A DNA stretch of 64,000 nucleotides, taken from positions 19,088,931-19,152,930 of the forward strand of contig NC_090128.1 of assembly GCF_040581485.1 (NCBI RefSeq), written 5' to 3'. Shown piece after piece: positions 36,901-48,129 of the stretch (the stretch's first letter is position 1; every line of letters starts with the position of its first letter). The translations under genes were made by a program, and so were the position numbers. The notes beneath the pieces are model-generated. The model worked only from the letters and a program-made list of their open reading frames with translations, was not told the DNA's origin and searched no databases. The stretch is from Linepithema humile. Its lineage: Eukaryota > Arthropoda > Insecta > Hymenoptera > Formicidae.

Positions 36901-37149
36901 AATATTAGCAATAAAAACATTCCACCGCAAATAATAAAATGTGCTAATTATACGAGAAGTAATAAAGCGAAACGAACGGAATCGAGATTTTCTCTCGCCA
37001 GCGAAGGTGTCGAGAAAAAGAAGAAAAAAAGATTGCCGAAGGAAACACTTACCCGTCGCCGGATGAATTTGGAGCAGTAGTCCGATCAGTGATACCAGGA
37101 GGAAGGTTTTATACGGGGATGCCGTGATATCCTGTCGCAAGGCCGTCAT
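16548..37149 (-). CDS. Fs: Follistatin: signal peptide, TB domain, three follistatin modules, acidic tail
   Basis: Six exons, read right to left: 37053-37149, 29364-29552, 28859-29077, 27817-28053, 18193-18501 and 16548-16657. They give 386 residues, and all five introns are phase 1. Exon 1 encodes the signal peptide (MTALRQDITASPYKTFLLVS...). Exon 2 is the TB domain (about 33-95), with GGICWSSISNGRCKELL, DCCAS, the hydrophobic block LFFWRVLGGGVQC and CRPC. Exons 3, 4 and 5 each encode an EGF-like/Kazal follistatin module (96-168, 169-247, 248-about 340), with PVCGTDGKSYKSLC and PVCGADGNTYKSAC; in the third this becomes LCATNNITYPSWC. Exon 6 is a short acidic tail (EEDNTSSNYG...) ending at TAG. 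Follistatin is a secreted antagonist that binds activin and some BMP ligands. The layout and length match vertebrate FST (344 residues). The third Kazal domain carries a basic RD-repeat insert of about 23 residues. Confidence 0.93.
17641..17680. repeat. Short tandem repeat, 15-bp unit
   Basis: TTATTCATCGGCGAG occurs twice in a row, followed by a partial third copy, TTATTCATCG. All copies are identical. Confidence 0.85.
17921..17928. promoter_or_regulatory. Smad-box palindrome GTCTAGAC (intron 5)
   Basis: Perfect GTCTAGAC in follistatin intron 5, context tacgtGTCTAGACcgtcacg. GTCTAGAC is the known optimal palindromic Smad MH1-domain site; binding here is inferred. Confidence 0.4.
18568..18729. 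repeat. Fold-back inverted repeat, arms of about 69 bp
   Basis: The left arm 18568-18636 and right arm 18661-18729 are reverse complements with only about six differences. They share ATTTGTATCAATCAGATA, AAAGTCGTGTTCA and ATCACATATAT. The spacer is about 24 bp. The inner part (TTTGT..TCAAAATATATGTGAT) is repeated again directly at 18735-18757. The structure suggests a small non-autonomous fold-back element or an RNA hairpin. Confidence 0.8.
19483..19515. repeat. (TG)n microsatellite
   Basis: About 16 uninterrupted TG units in follistatin intron 4. Confidence 0.95.
20346..20355. promoter_or_regulatory. GTCACGTGAC palindromic E-box
   Basis: A perfect 10-bp palindrome with a CACGTG core in intron 4. 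This is the type bound by MITF/TFE or USF-class bHLH-ZIP factors. Function here is unproven. Confidence 0.3.
21001..21019. repeat. (CG)n microsatellite
   Basis: Nineteen bases of alternating C and G inside intron 4, near the start of the CpG-rich domain. A potential Z-DNA former. Confidence 0.9.
21142..21225. repeat. (GA)n microsatellite
   Basis: A GA-rich lead-in and then about 61 bp of pure GA repeat (about 21165-21225) in intron 4. Confidence 0.95.
22851..23032. repeat. Long (GA)n tract
   Basis: Purine tract of about 180 bp, broken once near 22890 by AGCATGAG. It has an uninterrupted core of about 85 bp. It lies in intron 4 and is the longest of the GA tracts in the window. Confidence 0.95.
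23713..23780. repeat. (GA)n / GGGA purine tract
   Basis: GA repeats interleaved with GGGA units, about 68 bp, all-purine except for two T. Confidence 0.9.
24941..25043. repeat. (TGCG)n tetranucleotide array
   Basis: About 25 units of TGCG/CGTG with a few CATG and CTTG variants. It is a close counterpart of the array at 47981-48129. Alternating purine-pyrimidine sequence could form Z-DNA. Confidence 0.92.
25350..25431. repeat. (CT)n tract with a C-run
   Basis: A polypyrimidine stretch of CT repeats with a run of about 12 C residues near 25374-25385. Intron 4. Confidence 0.92.
28054..28858 (-). other. Follistatin intron 3
   Basis: 805-bp intron between the first- and second-module exons. No other exon or notable repeat is recognised. 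A GTCACCGG-free, CpG-rich sequence with no named element. Confidence 0.55.
30180..30199. repeat. Poly(A) run
   Basis: About 20 consecutive A residues on the + strand inside follistatin intron 1. Confidence 0.75.
32060..32175. repeat. G-rich purine tract, (GGCGA)n and (AGAGG)n
   Basis: GGCGAGGCGAGGCGCGGCGAG followed by AGAGG repeats (about 32124-32150). Many GG runs on one strand. It ends 13 bp before a Smad-box palindrome. Confidence 0.75.
32188..32195. promoter_or_regulatory. Smad-box palindrome GTCTAGAC (intron 1)
   Basis: Perfect GTCTAGAC, context ggcgtGTCTAGACcgcgacg, in follistatin intron 1, about 5 kb downstream of the signal-peptide exon. Confidence 0.4.
36590..36655. repeat. Tandem AAGAACATATA repeat
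   Basis: Five loosely spaced copies of agaacata(ta) at about 10-17 bp spacing, AT-rich, in intron 1. Confidence 0.6.
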
Positions 37150-38917
37150 CTCAGGCGGCCCGCGCCAGGTGCTCCCCCGACGTGCCGCTATCCCTGCGGT
37201 GAATCTCACCTCAGCTTTCTCAACTTCCGCCTTCGTTCCCGCCAGGTCTGCGACGTGCCGTCCTCGTGTTTCACATTTCATCTGCTTGAGCCGATTCTTG
37301 TCCTTCGGATTTCTTCGTTTTCACAAACGCAAACTGCCGGCGGATTATCGTGGACTGTGCGCCAATATCGGATCACTGTCTATCCTTATCGCCCACGGGA
37401 CTCATGTCACAGATATTGTTTTTCCGTATCGCGCGCACGCCTTCGTAAAAAAAACGGATCTATTTACTTGAACGCCTGCAAATTGTCTTTTCGCTGAGCT
37501 CGAGATGCGTTTCTGCGTTTCGATAAAAATTGGATCCTGTCTCACGCTGTCAACGTGATTTCAAATGCGCGTGCTCGTCTGCCATAGAATACAAAAATTA
37601 CCATCGTTAATGCGGAATTTTTCCTTTAAAACGGACGCGTCTACTCGCGAGAATTTTAAATAAGTCACGATATGTATCTCATCATATTGCGACTTATATT
37701 GCTGAGCAAGTGCCATCGTTTCTGTATGTTTATACACATATTTTCCAAGTGCAATATTGTTTCTAGTGGATGTGTTTCGATGAGTTATCTTGAGCAAGAA
37801 ATTTTGCACTCCTATTTCTTTTCTAGCAATATCTTTTTTCACAAAATTATCTAACGAAAATGAGTGTTTACTAATCACATAATTATTTTACAATACTTTG
37901 AACAATTTGTCTGCGTCGATGAGTATATAAGCGTAATATTTCTCTTTTTATCTTAAAATATCGCGAAAAACTTAACGACTTCTACTTGTAATGATTTCGC
38001 AAATTCCTTTTATCATGTCGAGTGTGTCAAGGATTTTTTAATTACAAACAAACCGACGATAACGAGCCTCTCCTTCGGACGGTGAAATATCCTCTTTTCT
38101 CATGAGATGTCTCGAATCTCGTCAAACGATAGAAAAATATTTCGCGCGCGATCCTCAGATTGTAATCACTGCGTATCACGACGTCCACGAGGACACGCGA
38201 AAATGGATCGATTCGAACACCTGTGGATGGTTGAAAGCTTTGTGTCGAACGGTAAGAGCGATATCGTTTGTGTATTGTGCTCGCCCCTTTTTCGCCCTTG
38301 CTTCCTCGCGAGTGCTTCCTTCCTTGTTCATCGATCAAAGCACGACACTTGAAGTAACCAGCCGCGAATCATCGCGACACGTGGTATACGGGCGCCTTAC
38401 GAAACGAAACGCACGTTGCACAAGTCGCGATTCAAGGATCCTCGTGTGCTCGCGACAGCAACACGGCTCTAAACCCTCCGCGCCTCGCGACTGCTTTTTT
38501 CGCGCGGCCGATCTCGCGGATCCCTCGGGAGTCTACGCGGACGGATCTCGCGCGATTTACCTCGGCGTCTTCAGCGTCGGTAGATATCGTATTTCTTTCT
38601 TTAGCTATTCACGACTTTCGTTGCGGCGGCGCTCGATAGATTCACGACGTGATCGTCGATCCTCCATGAACTCCGCGGATTCGTTTCGCAACGCGGCGCG
38701 CAGATTCGTTAACGGAAACCAAGCGCGCGCGAGGCCGCCCGGCAGACTGAGAGGAGCAGTCGACAGTTGGTAGTCGCCAGCCAGCAGCCAGCAGCAGCAG
38801 CAGCAGCACAAGGCGAAACGTTTCGCCGTATGCCGAGCGAAGCTCTGCAAAAGCAGCCTGCACACGCGGCCGCGCTGTGTTGTGCTGTCCCCACTTCCCT
38901 TCTTCGAGCGCGCGATC

Positions 38918-39047
38918 GCGGCGGTGACGACGGTGGTGGCGGCGGCGGCGGCAGCGACGGCGGCGGCGAAGGCAGCAACGATGGCGGCGGCGGCGGCGGC
39001 GGCGGTGGCGGCGGCGGTGGCGGCGGTGGCGGTCACGACGGCGGTGA
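38918..39047. repeat. (GGC)n trinucleotide tract
   Basis: About 130 bp dominated by GGC with GGT, GAC and AGC variants. It lies about 1.8 kb upstream of the follistatin start codon. Confidence 0.92.
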
Positions 39048-39118
39048 CTATCTGTCTGTATGCCTATATGCCTGCCTTCCTGCATGCATGCCTGAAAGTC
39101 TCTTCCTTCTACTGCAGC

Positions 39119-39250
39119 TCCTTCTCTTGCTCCTCTCTACCCTTCTCCTTTTCTTCCTCTTACTTCTTCTTTTCTTTCTCCTCCTTCTCCTCCTCCTCCT
39201 CCTCCTCCTCCTCCTCTTCTTCTTCTTCTTCTTCTTCTTATCCTTATCCT
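39119..39250. repeat. Polypyrimidine tract (TCC)n / (TTC)n
   Basis: About 130 bp of nearly pure pyrimidine on the + strand. It includes 10 or more TCC units running into about 9 TTC units, and lies just right of the GGC tract. Mirror-like segments could form triplex DNA. Confidence 0.92.
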
Positions 39251-40201
39251 ACTTCTGTCTTGTCCAGCATACCCTTTGCATTTCTTTGCTCTCGCATCCG
39301 TACGTTCCTTTGTTCTTCCGTCTTGCCTACGGGTTACAGGATCCACCTACGCTTCCCCTCTTTGACCGCCCTTCCTTCCTTTTGTTTTTTACGCGTCTCT
39401 CGCGCGGAAGTTTATAGCGGAGAATTTTCCGGTTTCGCCGGCTGTGTGCGCGGCGATGTTCGAGAAGGCTTGCCCGATCGAGCCGAGACTGCGGAGCTTT
39501 ACGCGTCTTATGTGTCTTACGTGTTTACGTACAGGCAATATGCGGTGAAATATTGTTGAGTTTACGATGATCCAGCTTTCCATTCGATTGGCGCGGAGTA
39601 TTCCTAAACGATCAGTCGGCTTTTCACAAGATAGCTAATGATCGAGTTTCATGAAGTCTCCTGTCTTTCTCTGTAATTCTCTGGTCGTTTATTTCGTGAT
39701 TTATTTTGAATTAAAATCTTCTCTCGATTTTCAATCTTCCTTCATTACCATTAAATTTATCCATAGCTATAACTGTAATTGACAATTTTTTTTAAGGAAG
39801 AAAATTATGCATTCGGATTTTATCCATCAGTTTAAAAAAGAAGCACTTTTTCGGACTATTTACAGGTGGCACTTGCTCATTTATAACACATTTTCAGAAA
39901 CGACGCACGATTGAGTTTAATTATGTCGGAAACTTAAATGCACAATAATAACATTAAAATTGATTTATATATTGCAAATTTAACATGTATGGGTGACGAC
40001 TGTCAAATAATCTTCTAATCGGAGTATTAAATAACTTGTTGGGTTGACGATTATCGAGAATAATGAAACGGTCTCAAAATACTCGATTAAAAAAACTTGG
40101 AAATCTCGAAACCAAAGCTTCTCTCAATTTTCGCAAAAATCGCGGAGCGATTCTTGCAGAACTGAACCGTGAAAAATAAACTTAATCGTGGATCTCTCGA
40201 G

Positions 40202-40228
40202 GAGAGAAAGAGAGAGAGAGAGAGAGAT
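40202..40228. repeat. Short (GA)n tract
   Basis: About 27 bp of GA repeat. Confidence 0.8.
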
Positions 40229-41679
40229 ACGATTCAGGTCTTACATGCTGCACTGCCCGAAGACATCGAGGGGGTTGACGTTAAAGCAGCGACTTCCGGT
40301 TGTTTCGTGAAACGCGAATGAGCTGAATGAAATTGACGGGTGTTGAAATTGTTTGGTCAGTCGTCAGTGTCGTCGCGGCGGATCATCTCGAGTGACGCGT
40401 GTGAAATGACGGAAGGAAAAATTCGGCACGGCAAGGTAATGCAATACACACCGTTCCAGCGGCAAGGTGCAATGGTGATTGGTGGATGCACCGCTGGTCC
40501 ACGTCTCTTTTATACCTCGAGCGGCTCGGCGCGACTCGGTTCGGCGCGACCCCCGACAAAGCGGTACCGCCCCCTGGGCACGTGACGATGCTGGATCTGC
40601 CACCAGGGATACTATGCGCTCCTTGCAGCGCACCCCGTCGCAACTACCGCTAGACTACCCCACTACGGAAACCCGCACCCTTCCCGTCCTTCCTCACACA
40701 GCCGATGCGCTAATTGATATCGTTACGCGACTACGTCCAACTATACGTGTACTTTCGTAGACAACCACGTAGACTTTCCGCCTATTGCGCACACAATGCG
40801 AATGATAGTGCGCTTGGCACGACACAGAGAACAATTGTCCTGCAACCATAGCGCTGCCTCTCCAGTCACTAGTTTTTTTATTACTTTACACAGGAGTTCT
40901 AATGTTCCGTCTGTTACTTTGAAGCCCGATTCCAAGCTATTGATTTTCGCTTGTTAATAACTCGTAAATTATTAATAGCCTGGCATAGATTTGTTAACCC
41001 GGGAAATTGAGCGCGCCCCCCCCCCCCCCCTCTTCCGACTCACGTGAGAATTGTTTATGAACCTCAGAAATCACGGCGGTAAACTTTTTAATTTTATTCT
41101 GTTTACTTAATGTACTTTTCTTTCCTCGAAAAAATTGATAGAAAAATCCACATTTATAATATTCTTTAACAATAGAAATCCACAATATGCAATATATTGT
41201 TAATAGATTTTTCATAGGTTCCGAAACATCTTATACAATTTTTTACGCAAAAAGAGCCATGTGATTATTCTCAAGATAAATCGACAGCAAAAATAGGATG
41301 CGTTGACTGTGAAGAATTCGTCGTTAAAATTTGCAATGATATATATAGCCTATAATAAATAGCAATTAACTCCATTCTATATACTCGGGTACGCGTAGCA
41401 TTTTTTAATAAATAACAAATAGTTGAGATTGCGAGGACGGCGTTTCGAATTGCATACGACGTCTTGCAGCTCGTCGGTCGGTCTGCTAAGCTTCGAGACG
41501 AGTGAATCTAGTCTGTATATGGCCCGGCCCAAGCCGTCTGACTACCGTGCGCAGTCAATGGACGTGATTCACTGTTCCTTGACGAAGTCTGAGATGGACA
41601 GACGATCGGACAGACAGGATCGTCAGCGAGCACGCGGCGGAAGGAAAAGCGTAATGTGAGAGACGGCGCGATTGATAAT

Positions 41680-41680
<1 letters not shown>

Positions 41681-41738
<58 letters not shown>
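41681..41738. repeat. (GA)n microsatellite
   Basis: About 58 bp of nearly pure GA repeat, 260 bp left of a Smad-box palindrome. Confidence 0.95.
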
Positions 41739-41741
<3 letters not shown>

Positions 41742-41997
41742 GTCCGCTGAAAAAGAAAGAACGGGAAATAGGTAGGTGTGAGGTAGAAGGAATGTTAGTG
41801 AGAGAAGGGCGACTATAGATAGGGTGAAGAAAGAGAAATAGTGCACGAGAGAAGCGTGGAGATTTTCCTTCCTTCGTACTCGCGATCCCGCCTTTGATCG
41901 TCTTCCGCGGAGCGGCAAAAAGCGATCGAACGGTCGATCGATCTCGGGAAGCGTTGCACGGAGAATCCACTCGGGGTTGTCCGACTGCTGTGCAGCA

Positions 41998-42005
41998 GTC
42001 TAGAC
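41998..42005. promoter_or_regulatory. Smad-box palindrome GTCTAGAC, 4.8 kb upstream of follistatin ATG
   Basis: Perfect GTCTAGAC with a further GTCTGCCG at 42021-42028. It is the closest upstream copy to the follistatin gene. Confidence 0.45.
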
Positions 42006-43153
42006 CTTCTTCAATGGACGGTCTGCCGTACTGAATCGCCGTTCGTTTATCAACGGCTGTCTTTGCGCGTGTTGTTGCGAGAATGGAGAAATTCGATTTA
42101 CGCGGAGCGACGCTCGGGCTCTATTCGTTCAATCATCAGTTGGTGCGCGAAGACGGGTATTTCATTATTAAAATCGCTCCAGTATTACAAACTTGCAGTC
42201 TTCCTTTTTTCTTCTTCGATAAATCTACGAGAAAATCATATGGCGCTAGAAGATAGCGATTTTTTTAATTAAAAATTTAATTGTTTTGTCAAGGGAAAGA
42301 TGTTCCAATTATTTTATTAACTAATAATAAACGTAATAATGTGTGCTAGAAATTTACGTACAATACATCGGACAATTTTTTTAGATACAGTTATGTAAAC
42401 GCGCGTCGCATATATTCTTCTTGTCAATTAGAATCTTTGCTACCATCAAACATATTACGTCGTGTCGTGTTTGTCAGATTATTTTTATATGTTTCTGACG
42501 ATCGCGTTTCTTGCGATTTTCTGGTGACAGTGGAGAGTCTCGTCGAGAGACGAAGCGGCGTTACGCGATGCTTCATTCATACTCGGCGGGAAGTCACGAG
42601 TCATCGGAGACGGGTCGACTCGCGCTCGCGCGCGACGGATATAGCAGAATCAGTCTGTCAGTCTGTACGAAAGCGCAAAAACTCGACGGAACAAGTCAGA
42701 ATGGAATAGAATGAATGTATGGCGCACGAATGCGCGGATGTCGTCGATTTGGTCGATTTAAGGTACGGTTGAGAGAAAGAGAGAGAGAGAAGAATAGAAA
42801 AGATCTTAGCACGGACCGAGAAATTGAAATTATTCGAGTTGAATGCATCACACGGTTTGCTTTCTAACGACTGAAAATTTGCAAAAATTTGATATAAAAG
42901 AAATAAGACAAATGTATTACGAATTACGCTTCGTCGATGCTGAAAATTCTTGCGTGCAATCAATATCTAATTTTTGCCGGATAATTCCTTCGCCATGATT
43001 AGAAATTTTGTCTCTCGCAGGGATGTCGCACGTTCGTAAAAGTTTCACTCAGTTTCATAAGAGCTTGGGTAAAGTTTTGACGCAGTTTCGATCTACGCAA
43101 CAGGTCAGTTCGATCTATGCAACAGGGAGCTAATGCGATTCGTGGTGGAAGCG

Positions 43154-43155
<2 letters not shown>

Positions 43156-43189
<34 letters not shown>
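43156..43189. repeat. (TA)n microsatellite
   Basis: About 34 bp of pure TA followed by a T-run. Confidence 0.95.
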
Positions 43190-43197
<8 letters not shown>

Positions 43198-43566
43198 TCT
43201 ACATTTAAATTAAATACCAGGAAACGTGCACACACACACTGACGGCGAATGTCGCGAACAAATGTATACAATCCTTCACCGAAAACGTTATTGGCTTCTA
43301 TATGAAACGTGATCGATCGTCATGCGTCCAGGCGCATTCGATTGTCGCTGATAGATAAGCTACTACGGACGTCTCGCGCGTACGTGTACGTGTTGGTTAC
43401 TCTCTGTATGCTGAATTGGCGGCGCATAATCGGCGAAACTGCGTCAGGGCTCATCAGTAACCCGAGGCGAACATTATGCTACCGTACTGCCAATAGTGTT
43501 GCGTAATTACGTGCTCCCCGGAGGGTTTGCGGCGGTTGCATGGAATCGTGACGGTGCTACGGAACG

Positions 43567-43592
43567 TCCTGTCCACTTAAGCGTGGACAGGA
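43567..43592. repeat. Perfect 10-bp inverted repeat
   Basis: TCCTGTCCAC (43567-43576) and GTGGACAGGA (43583-43592) are exact reverse complements around a 6-bp spacer. Function is unknown; it may be a protein-binding palindrome or a small hairpin. Confidence 0.8.
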
Positions 43593-45381
43593 TGCATCTA
43601 AGACCGTATACGTTTGAGAGTAACCGCTGCACGGTCCGGAAATTCAGCTTTACGAATGCGCCCGTAGAACCTTCATTGCGCACAGTGGATGATACTTACA
43701 TTTCACGATTATGCACGGGTCATTTGAAAAGTTCTCGGAATGAAATGGGAAAAGAGATGGTTTCTATCTTTTTAAAATTATTTTTCCTTCTCAATATAAT
43801 CTCTTAACGCATCAATACGTCGCTTGTTGCGGCACTCGTCTCGCGAAAAGCGTCTTTATGCACAATTAAAGATGCGAAATGCACGTTTATCCAAAATAAT
43901 TACAGCTTCAAAAATTTTTACCCAGCGTTTCTTTAGAACTATTGATGCCATTTATTCTTTATATATATTTCGAGAATTTTTCAAATAATCTACACATTTG
44001 CGTGAGCGGAATTACTTTTTCGTAATAATGAATCTAATTTTTCAAATTAATGAATACGAATTTAAATGATAAATTGCCCGGCATAGAAGATTAAAACGCA
44101 GCTCCCTTTTTACTACGTTTATTCAGAGAAGTTTTATGTACCAAACATGCGCGAGGATACGCGCCTTCTTACGAATATTGCATTCTGTATACGTGTTAGC
44201 AGCCAGCTGGCCGATGCCAGTCAACTTAGCTCGGGAATTTAATTTCGCGATTCTTATGCTCTCACTTTATGCCGGTATGCGCGAGCGCGCGCTCAAAGAA
44301 ACAATGTCTCATGGCTTCTGTTCCCATTCTCAAAGCTATATCCGCGTCAGCCTCCTCTCGCTTGCACGGCCGCATCAGTAATGTTTAAAGATTTACGCTG
44401 CACACGTGCGCGCCAGCGCAGCGCTTCGCCGGTGTTTCTCGTGCATCTCGCGTAACGAGACAACAGAACTTTTTATTATATAAGACACGAAAGCTACGCG
44501 TTTGTCCTTTTAAGATCATTAAACTATCCGACGAAGTAATGCCATTAGGAATATAGTATTATTTATACGATGTCACAACTAACCGTCGTGGCGAGACTTG
44601 AATATTCTGGTAGAATATTTCACTCGAATATAATGAGAGCGGATTCGCACACAAATATACACGTGCGTGCACACACACACGCGCACACGCACAAACACAC
44701 ACACTGTAGCGCGATAGACGTAGGCATACCGTAAGATACGAATCGCAAAGTGCATGCTTGTAGAAGCAAATTGCTTGTTTTGCAGATACGTAATGCAGAT
44801 TGTAGGCATCGTGAAAGAAGAGAGAACGGCCGTTTCATTTTGATGGCACGTTGACAGATAACGAGAAACTCGCTTATTCAGTCCGCGGTAGCTGTAAGAT
44901 ATCTCAACGGTTCGCAACTCCCCCGTTTAGCAGATACAGCTTTCTCATATTCTTGATTACTGATACACGCGAAATACATCTTAGTCTATAATCTATACGC
45001 GTAAATAACAATTAAAATCGAGCTAAGTTGCTATTCGACGCCGATAAACGACATGACGACATCCTCGTTGTGGAAAAGGCAAAAAAAAAAAAAAAATGCG
45101 CGTCGCGCAAATAAGAATGCGCCACAATCTCTGCATCTGACTGACATCCGGGAATGAAATTGCAACGCGCGGAGTCCGCATTATCAATGTTAGAAACGGA
45201 GCGGATGCGTAGCATTAGTTTTGAATTAATGTTGAGTCCGATACATGCAAAACTTGAAAGGTTCGCTGTCACATGCATAATGCATACCGCAACGCGCATA
45301 CAGAGAGGCAGGCAGGCAAAGTAATGGCAATAACAGCTTACCTCTTCCAACATGCTACGACGTCCTTTTTGTTACTCTTAT

Positions 45382-45383
<2 letters not shown>

Positions 45384-45433
<50 letters not shown>
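45384..45433. repeat. (CT)n microsatellite
   Basis: About 50 bp of pure CT repeat. Confidence 0.95.
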
Positions 45434-45435
<2 letters not shown>

Positions 45436-46160
45436 CCCGTTTCTTCCTCCCGCGTTGCTATTTATTACAACACGAATCATTCGCTCCTCTCTCGCGTTGA
45501 AGCTCCTCTCTCGTTCGCAGATGCAGGTACACAGATTCGGCGGGACCCGTTTATTATGCGTTCTCTATATTCGCACCAAATCGCGTGCAGACGCACGGAG
45601 AAGAAAGACTCCTCGTGCGATTCCGGCGTGTGATCTCGTTCGGCCGCAAGAATCAAAACACGGTGTTGCAGAAGAAAGAAGGCCCAGCCGGGCGAATGCA
45701 GAATTTTAATTCACGTTGCGATGGCCGTATATTTATCGTATCTATAGAATTCTACGATCTATAGAAATAAATTTTGTACTTGTGTGTCTGGGGCGATGCA
45801 CGCTCCCGAAAAATCTAGGCCGATAGATCGCGATCGTACGAGACAATCGAAACCGCAAAAAAAACACGGGACCGTGTTGCTGCCGTTGAGACGAAAACCA
45901 CAAACAACCTATCATAACTTTGTAAAAGCATGTCGATGAAAGTGTATCAAGTAGTTTGTCTTCGGCCGCGTATTCGAGAAAAGCCTGTAAATTTCCAGGC
46001 AAGACTGCAACATCCTGTCCGTCCTTTTTCTCTTCTCATGGCGAGTCCTTTTCACGGGAAGTAGTAAAGGCAACCGTGTAAAAGGCAGCCATCTCCGCTG
46101 ACTGCGGTCAGCGAGCAGGGCGAGACTGAATATATCGTCGTTTTGCCACGTCTGCCGGCA

Positions 46161-46168
46161 GTCTAGAC
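46161..46168. promoter_or_regulatory. Smad-box palindrome GTCTAGAC
   Basis: Perfect GTCTAGAC. A GTCTGCCGGCA element (46150-46160) directly abuts it on the left, so two GTCT half-sites lie in line 11 bp apart around the palindrome TGCCGGCA. Confidence 0.45.
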
Positions 46169-47980
46169 TCGCCGAGTCCTCGAGTCCGGCCGCGCGACGT
46201 CACCGAATGGACAGACTTTTAGGGCGGCGATAAACGTCGCCGCGCGAAGCAACGTCGTGTTTTGCAACCGGTAGGCAGGTAGACGGATTTCGAAGCGGGA
46301 TCGCTTCTCTCTGCGCTCCGACCCTTCGCCACAGGTCTTTCTGCTGTATATTCTGTCCGCGCGAGACCCGCACACACCTTAAAGCTCCTCTCGCGCTCGG
46401 CTCGCTAGGACGAGAAATGCTCGCGCCACAGTCGCGTGATGTTGTAATCAGCCTTATCTAGACGGCATTATTTTATATTGAAAAAAATTGAAAAAAAACG
46501 CCCTTCCACGAGCGACTTGTTTTCGCTCGCGAAACACGCACTTCCTCAAGCAACTTTATCGTCGATAATTTGCTCCTGACGCGGACAGCGGATAAAAGAG
46601 TGAGAAGTGCGAGAGGAGGAGGAAACATTAAGGAAAGGATGTTAAGGTATCTCGCAACGACGGTGCATGCAGCCTTCCAGCTGCATCCGCGACACACCTG
46701 CCTCCTTCATTCTGCGCTGCGCTTCAGACGGACTTTCCAAGAAACCCAACCACGCAGCGTTTCTCGCGCCGTTTTTCATCAATTGTTCTTGCTGGCACAT
46801 TCATGCGTCCTCCACACTCCGCGGTCCCTCCGACTCTTACTATTCGCCACCGCGACAACCGCGGCTTTATTTTTCCAGTTCCCTCTTTCCTCTTATTCGC
46901 TTATTTTCCTTTTAATAGAGCAATCTTGGTCTTTTAGCCTGAAGAGCTGCGTGTTTTCTATTCCACGTGTGGTGGATTTCTTCTTCTCCCGTTTCCTCCG
47001 CGCGCGCGCGCGCGCGCTCACAGCATTTTCCTTATTTATCTTCATTTCATTCGTGTATTATGTCCGTGGAGCGCGGATCAGACGCTGTTTCACTTTGAGC
47101 GCGCGTAGATGCGCATAATTCTGGTCAGACATTACTCGCCATTGACAATGGCGCCGGCATAAGCTTGTGGGCTCTTCGTCGAGGAGGGCGAGAGAGACGA
47201 ACGGAGAAACGGGCCCTCTCGGCTCGGAGATCCTGAATGGTAATGATTATAGCAAATTGCTCTTGCTTGGCTTGGGGGTGCCTAATAGCCACTCAGTGGG
47301 GCTGTTGAAACCGCGCGCCCCTTCGTTCAACCTTTGATCCCCCCTGCCCGAGTCAACCCTTCAGAACTTCATTGTTTCTACCCTGCTCCACGGCGCGGAT
47401 GGACCCCTGAAGTTCATTCCCCGTGGACGTTCTCGATATGTCTTACCGACGCGCGCATTTCTCCACTAATGATGCATCCAGCGCGAGTCTTAGCTTACCT
47501 TTTGTACATTTGTGACTCCGCGCGCGCTTCGACGATGATGCACGCCGTCTTCCCTCTTCGCGATTATTGTCAAGCGTTCGGAGGAGAACTTGACGAGAAT
47601 TTCTATCTTAGCGCGGTTGATTTTCTTAGCCTTCAGCCAGCACTCGAACCCGCGATCGTCGGGGGCGGAAGGAAAAGGGGGGAGGGGGAGGGGGGGCTCT
47701 AGGCGCTCGCAGTCCTCGCTGTCCCGAGAAGGATACGGCCACGTGAACGAAAGCACACACGAACGTGAACGCGGTTGTCGCGCCGTAACAGTACCGAGGA
47801 AACAAGAGAGAAAGAGAGAGAAAGAAAGAGACAAGTTAGATTATGGAGAGAGGCATGATCGTGTTTCAGCAGACATTGAGATATTAAACGTCGAGATGCC
47901 GTCGGCGGAGAGAGCCGTCAAGGAATCGGTAACGTTACACTTACGCGTACCGCTTGTACACGTGCCTGCTCGCGTGAATG

Positions 47981-47990
47981 CATGCGTGCA

Positions 47991-48074
<84 letters not shown>

Positions 48075-48129
48075 TCGTGCGTGCGTGCGTGCGTGCATAC
48101 GTACGTGCGTGCGTGCGTGCATGCGCGCG
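47981..48129. repeat. (TGCG)n tetranucleotide array
   Basis: About 35 units, purer than the array in intron 4, with one single-base phase slip near 48075 (GCGTCGTGCG). Confidence 0.93.

Larger units (their letters stand above)
29553..37052 (-). other. Follistatin intron 1 (7.5 kb)
   Basis: No supported exon. It contains a poly(A) run near 30180, a G-rich purine tract (32060-32175) followed by a Smad-box palindrome (32188), and pyrimidine-rich DNA at 34020-34090 and 35250-35420. A short AAGAACATATA repeat lies at 36590-36655. First introns of signalling genes often carry enhancers, which makes this a candidate. Confidence 0.6.

Noticed and set aside
37150..37281. Upstream in-frame ATG at 37281 extending the follistatin N-terminus by 44 residues
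   Set aside because: It would bury the signal peptide. The ATG at 37149 gives a normal-length signal sequence.
38605..39559. Long frames rich in Ala, Gly, Leu or Ser on both strands
   Set aside because: They are produced by the GGC and TCC/TTC tracts. Every frame is open because the repeats lack stop codons.
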